This document shows, one piece after another, positions 61,647 to 64,000 of a DNA stretch of 64,000 nt; the stretch's first letter is position 1, and every line of letters begins with the position of its first letter. Position numbers and translations under genes: made by a program. The notes beneath the pieces are model-generated. The model did not search any database and was not told the DNA's origin. It saw nothing but the letters and a program-made list of their open reading frames with translations. Source of the stretch: Acinetobacter sp. UBA3106 (GTDB lineage Bacteria > Pseudomonadota > Gammaproteobacteria > Pseudomonadales > Moraxellaceae); assembly GCA_002365595.1 (NCBI GenBank), contig DFAM01000009.1, positions 105,649-169,648 on the forward strand. The letters are read 5' to 3'.

Positions 61647-62921
61647 TTACTGCTGTTGCTGTTCCTGCTGCCAACGACGCTGTTGTAAACGCTCGCCTTC
61701 TACTTCACGTTTATTTCGAGCGGACTCATACAGCTTGGTGCCTTTTAATTCAGGCGGCAAATAGTCTTGCAAGACAAAATGTTCAGGATAATTATGCGGA
61801 TAAAGATAATCTACACCATAGCCCTGCTGTTTCATCAATTTGGTGGGTGCATTGCGTAAATGTAACGGCACAGGTAAATTCGCGGTTTTTTCCGCTAAGT
61901 CGAGTGCCTTGTTAATGGCTAAATAAGTGCTGTTACTTTTGGCACTGGTCGCCAAATATACCGCACATTGACCTAAAATAATCCGGCATTCCGGCATGCC
62001 CACCGCTTGAACCGAACGGAAACACTCACCTGCTAACAGCAAGGCATTCGGATTCGAATTGCCAATATCTTCTGAAGCGGCGATGAGCATACGACGGGCA
62101 ATAAACACTGGATCCTCACCCCCTTTCAGCATACGTGCCATCCAGTACAAGGCAGCATCCGGATCACTGCCGCGAATCGATTTAATAAATGCTGAAACCA
62201 AGTCGTAGTGCTGCTCGCCAGATTTATCATAACGGGCAATATTCTGCTGGGCCACCTTGACCACTATGGCATTGGTGATGATATTTTCTACATCAGTTTC
62301 AAAAGTACTGGCTATTAAATCTAATAAATTTAGCGCCTTACGTGCATCACCAGCAGCGAATTGCAGTAATGCTTCGTATTCGTCAATTTGGATATAACGT
62401 TCTTTTAAAAAATTATCCTGTTGTATGGCATTATTCAACAAAGTTCGAATTGCATCATCATCCAGAGCATTTAAGGTATATACCTGACAACGCGACAACA
62501 AGGCATTGTTGACTTCAAAAGATGGGTTTTCTGTCGTCGCTCCAATTAAGGTAATTTTACCCTTCTCGACTGCATTCAATAAGGCATCTTGCTGCGACTT
62601 GTTAAAACGATGAATTTCGTCAATAAACACAACAGGCGTCAGTAAATCGCCACTTTCGGCAATCACTTCACGCAGTTCTTTTACCCCGGTATTCAAGGCC
62701 GATAAACTGACAAATGGCCGATCCACTGCCTGTGCCAAAAGCAAAGCAATCGTGGTCTTTCCTACCCCTGGTGGCCCCCAAAAAATAATCGAAGGTAAAT
62801 GTCCCTGATCAATCATTTGACGTAAGGGTGCACTTGCCCCTAATAGATGATCTTGACCAATAATTTCGGACAAGTCACGCGGGCGCAGTCGTTCAGGGAG
62901 GGGGATATGGCTCTCAGACAT
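61647..62921 (-). CDS. rarA: Replication-associated recombination protein A (MgsA/RarA)
   Basis: This 424-residue AAA+ ATPase acts at stalled replication forks, related to clamp-loader subunits and eukaryotic WRNIP1. The sequence RPRDLSEIIGQDHLLG, Walker A FWGPPGVGKTTIALLLA, Walker B VVFIDEIHRFNKSQQDALL, sensor 1 GATTENPSFEVN and the C-terminal tetramerisation region (ASEDIGNSNPNAL) are all seen. The C-terminal tail is Gln/Glu/Arg-rich (QQRRWQQEQQQQ). Its stop lies 4 bp from the end of the orphan RNA terminator, which on the minus strand is followed by few T residues. Confidence 0.96.
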   Translation of the reverse strand: MSESHIPLPERLRPRDLSEIIGQDHLLGASAPLRQMIDQGHLPSIIFWGPPGVGKTTIALLLAQAVDRPFVSLSALNTGVKELREVIAESGDLLTPVVFIDEIHRFNKSQQDALLNAVEKGKITLIGATTENPSFEVNNALLSRCQVYTLNALDDDAIRTLLNNAIQQDNFLKERYIQIDEYEALLQFAAGDARKALNLLDLIASTFETDVENIITNAIVVKVAQQNIARYDKSGEQHYDLVSAFIKSIRGSDPDAALYWMARMLKGGEDPVFIARRMLIAASEDIGNSNPNALLLAGECFRSVQAVGMPECRIILGQCAVYLATSAKSNSTYLAINKALDLAEKTANLPVPLHLRNAPTKLMKQQGYGVDYLYPHNYPEHFVLQDYLPPELKGTKLYESARNKREVEGERLQQRRWQQEQQQQ

Positions 62922-63193
62922 CTTGTTATTTCTTTACTCTACTTAAAGTAAGTCTACTATGTAATTTTAATATCGCGTATTTCAAATGAACTGATTTACA
63001 AAAAAATCCTATTGTTACTTTTACATCATCCACATCATTATTCTGTCTGTTTTACGTGAATTTAATTTTAAATGACTTTTAAATCGTTTTTAGATGGTTT
63101 AAAAAAGAGAGTGAAGTCGATTCAACAAAATAAGTAGACCATCAGAAATACACACTTAATCATTCTACTTCTAAATGTTCATATGTATAATTA
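62922..63193. other. Intergenic region upstream of the PAS-GGDEF gene
   Basis: AT-rich sequence with no credible reading frame. Besides the CRP-like site next to it I see no clear regulatory structure; the rarA promoter must lie at its left end on the minus strand. Confidence 0.35.
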
Positions 63194-63209
63194 TGTGAAA
63201 TACGTCACA
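63194..63209. promoter_or_regulatory. CRP/Vfr-type binding site
   Basis: TGTGA-AATACG-TCACA matches both half-sites of the cAMP receptor protein consensus with the standard 6-bp spacer. Its centre lies 44 bp before the ATG of the PAS-GGDEF gene. Whether it activates or represses depends on the promoter position, which is not clear. Confidence 0.55.
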
Positions 63210-63245
63210 CTTTAAGCATCTTGATTATTTAAATGGGTGAGCTTT

Positions 63246-64000
63246 ATGGAAAATATTTTCAAAAACAAGCGAAGACCTCGTAATCAGGATGACAAAACAC
63301 CCGTTTCAAATCAATTATCTGACAAAAATCTTATTATTCAAAATATCCTTGATCAATTCTCCTTGCTGGTCTGGGTCAAGAACAAACAACATCAGTATTA
63401 TTATAATCAAGCGCTTTGCGACTATATTGGTCAGACTCTTCCTCTACAGCATAGCGATGCGTCTGAAAAATTCATTCATCCTGATGATTATTCGAACTTT
63501 AGTTTACTCTGGCAACATGCTTTACATACCCAACAAGGTTTTGAACAAGAATGCCGAATTCAACACGGTGAAAAAGACTACAGAATTTGCCTGATTTCCG
63601 TTCAACCAGTCCAGCATTTAGATAATATTGATTGGATGATGACGGCCACCGATATTCATGATCATTATTTAAAGCATACCAAGCTGCATCAGCAAGTGCA
63701 TGCAGAGAATAAAATGCTGAATACCAGCATGAACGATACTCAACCTTTAACCCCACAGCATCATATTCCCCAACAACAAATTGTGGAAAAGAATCTTCAA
63801 CAGCTCATTGAACTCGACGAATTAACCGGTTTATATAACCGTAGCGCATTTAATAAAATTTTTAAAAAAACCATTCAACATGCCCAGCAGCAACAACAGT
63901 CTGTGGGCTTTTTGCTGATTGATTTAGACTATTTCAAACATATTAATGACACCTTGGGGCATATTGCGGGTGATTATTTACTTCAAATCTTAGGGCAGCG
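63246..64000 (+). CDS. PAS-GGDEF signalling protein, 5' part (cut by window edge)
   Basis: The frame from ATG 63246 (GGGTGAGCTTT upstream) is open to the window end, 251 codons. Residues 1-25 are basic and polar. A PAS-like domain spans about 30-145 (ILDQFSLLVWVKNKQHQYYY, FIHPDDYSNF and YRICLISVQPV). A Gln/His-rich linker follows. The GGDEF domain begins near residue 190 with LDELTGLYNRSAFNKIF and continues LIDLDYFKHINDTLGH; the GGDEF loop itself is beyond the edge. No membrane segment or signal peptide is seen, so it is cytoplasmic. An EAL domain might follow. It would be the second c-di-GMP enzyme in the window. Confidence 0.88.
   Translation, partial: MENIFKNKRRPRNQDDKTPVSNQLSDKNLIIQNILDQFSLLVWVKNKQHQYYYNQALCDYIGQTLPLQHSDASEKFIHPDDYSNFSLLWQHALHTQQGFEQECRIQHGEKDYRICLISVQPVQHLDNIDWMMTATDIHDHYLKHTKLHQQVHAENKMLNTSMNDTQPLTPQHHIPQQQIVEKNLQQLIELDELTGLYNRSAFNKIFKKTIQHAQQQQQSVGFLLIDLDYFKHINDTLGHIAGDYLLQILGQ

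Noticed and set aside
61510..61915. Plus-strand frames of 84 and 126 codons over the purC-rarA gap
   Set aside because: They have no ribosome binding site, run through the RNA terminator and into antisense rarA, so the structured RNA explains the gap better.
1..64000. CRISPR arrays, tRNA or rRNA genes, prophage or insertion sequences
   Set aside because: I found no direct-repeat array, no transposase or integrase frame, and no cloverleaf-type sequence on either strand by eye.

Overview
The window is a stretch of ordinary chromosome from a gammaproteobacterium of the family Moraxellaceae, almost certainly an Acinetobacter outside the A. baumannii group. The evidence is the moderately AT-rich sequence, the gene order (lpxC next to ftsZ-ftsA-ftsQ-ddlB-murC-murG, pyrE divergent from crc, rhdA-psd, dapA-bamC-purC, yqiA-parE) and the family-typical lengths and sequences of LpxC, FtsZ, ArgS, SerB and Psd. 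This rests on recognition of protein families, not on a database search. No rRNA, tRNA, CRISPR array, insertion sequence or prophage is visible. Almost every gene is intact housekeeping; the only clear accessory gene is a broken membrane-protein gene at 21843-22637.

Layout. 1-5400: pdxH (partial), glmM, guaB, a cysteine-cluster protein, an ODP-type metallo-beta-lactamase-fold protein and a GDT1-family manganese transporter preceded by a yybP-ykoY manganese riboswitch. 5.8-10.5 kb: pyruvate dehydrogenase aceE-aceF. 10.8-20.3 kb: envelope and division genes (M23 peptidase, DciA-like DUF721, lpxC, ftsZ, ftsA, ftsQ, ddlB, murC, murG). 20.6-26.6 kb: gshB, DUF3565, the interrupted gene, pyrE divergent from crc, a GGA-rich small RNA candidate, an ArsC/Spx-like protein, DUF2147 and an esterase. 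26.7-34.9 kb: azoR, a membrane diguanylate cyclase, GST, dsbD, an outer-membrane-type protein, an ankyrin-like protein, an HPF/RaiA protein, tsx and a GNAT enzyme. 35-46.6 kb: parE-yqiA, a lipase-like protein, gshA-dsbB, DUF924, a lipoprotein, DUF445, argS and a SPOR protein. 46.8-64 kb: rhdA-psd, pncB, dtd, a PEGA-like lipoprotein, an SCP2 protein, serB divergent from ytjB, a BASS transporter, pncA, an MhpT-like transporter, dapA-bamC-purC, a second small RNA candidate, rarA, and the start of a PAS-GGDEF gene.

How the genes fit together. glmM, lpxC, murC, murG, ddlB, psd, bamC and the Fts genes build the envelope and divide it. gshA, gshB, GST, dsbB, dsbD and azoR handle thiols and redox. 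pncA and pncB salvage NAD. guaB, pyrE and purC make nucleotides. Two c-di-GMP synthesis genes are present, and the second has a perfect CRP/Vfr-type palindrome just upstream.

The most interesting material is regulatory RNA and DNA between the genes: (1) an approximately 150-nt GGA-rich, Rsm/Csr-like RNA directly after crc; (2) an approximately 140-nt orphan transcript between purC and rarA with a 17-bp-spaced sigma70 promoter, a C-rich hairpin loop and a strong terminator; (3) the Mn riboswitch with a second hairpin next to the ribosome binding site; (4) a 10-bp hairpin that buries the Shine-Dalgarno sequence of a lipoprotein gene; and (5) a Crc homologue that keeps all the exonuclease III catalytic residues lost in Pseudomonas Crc.
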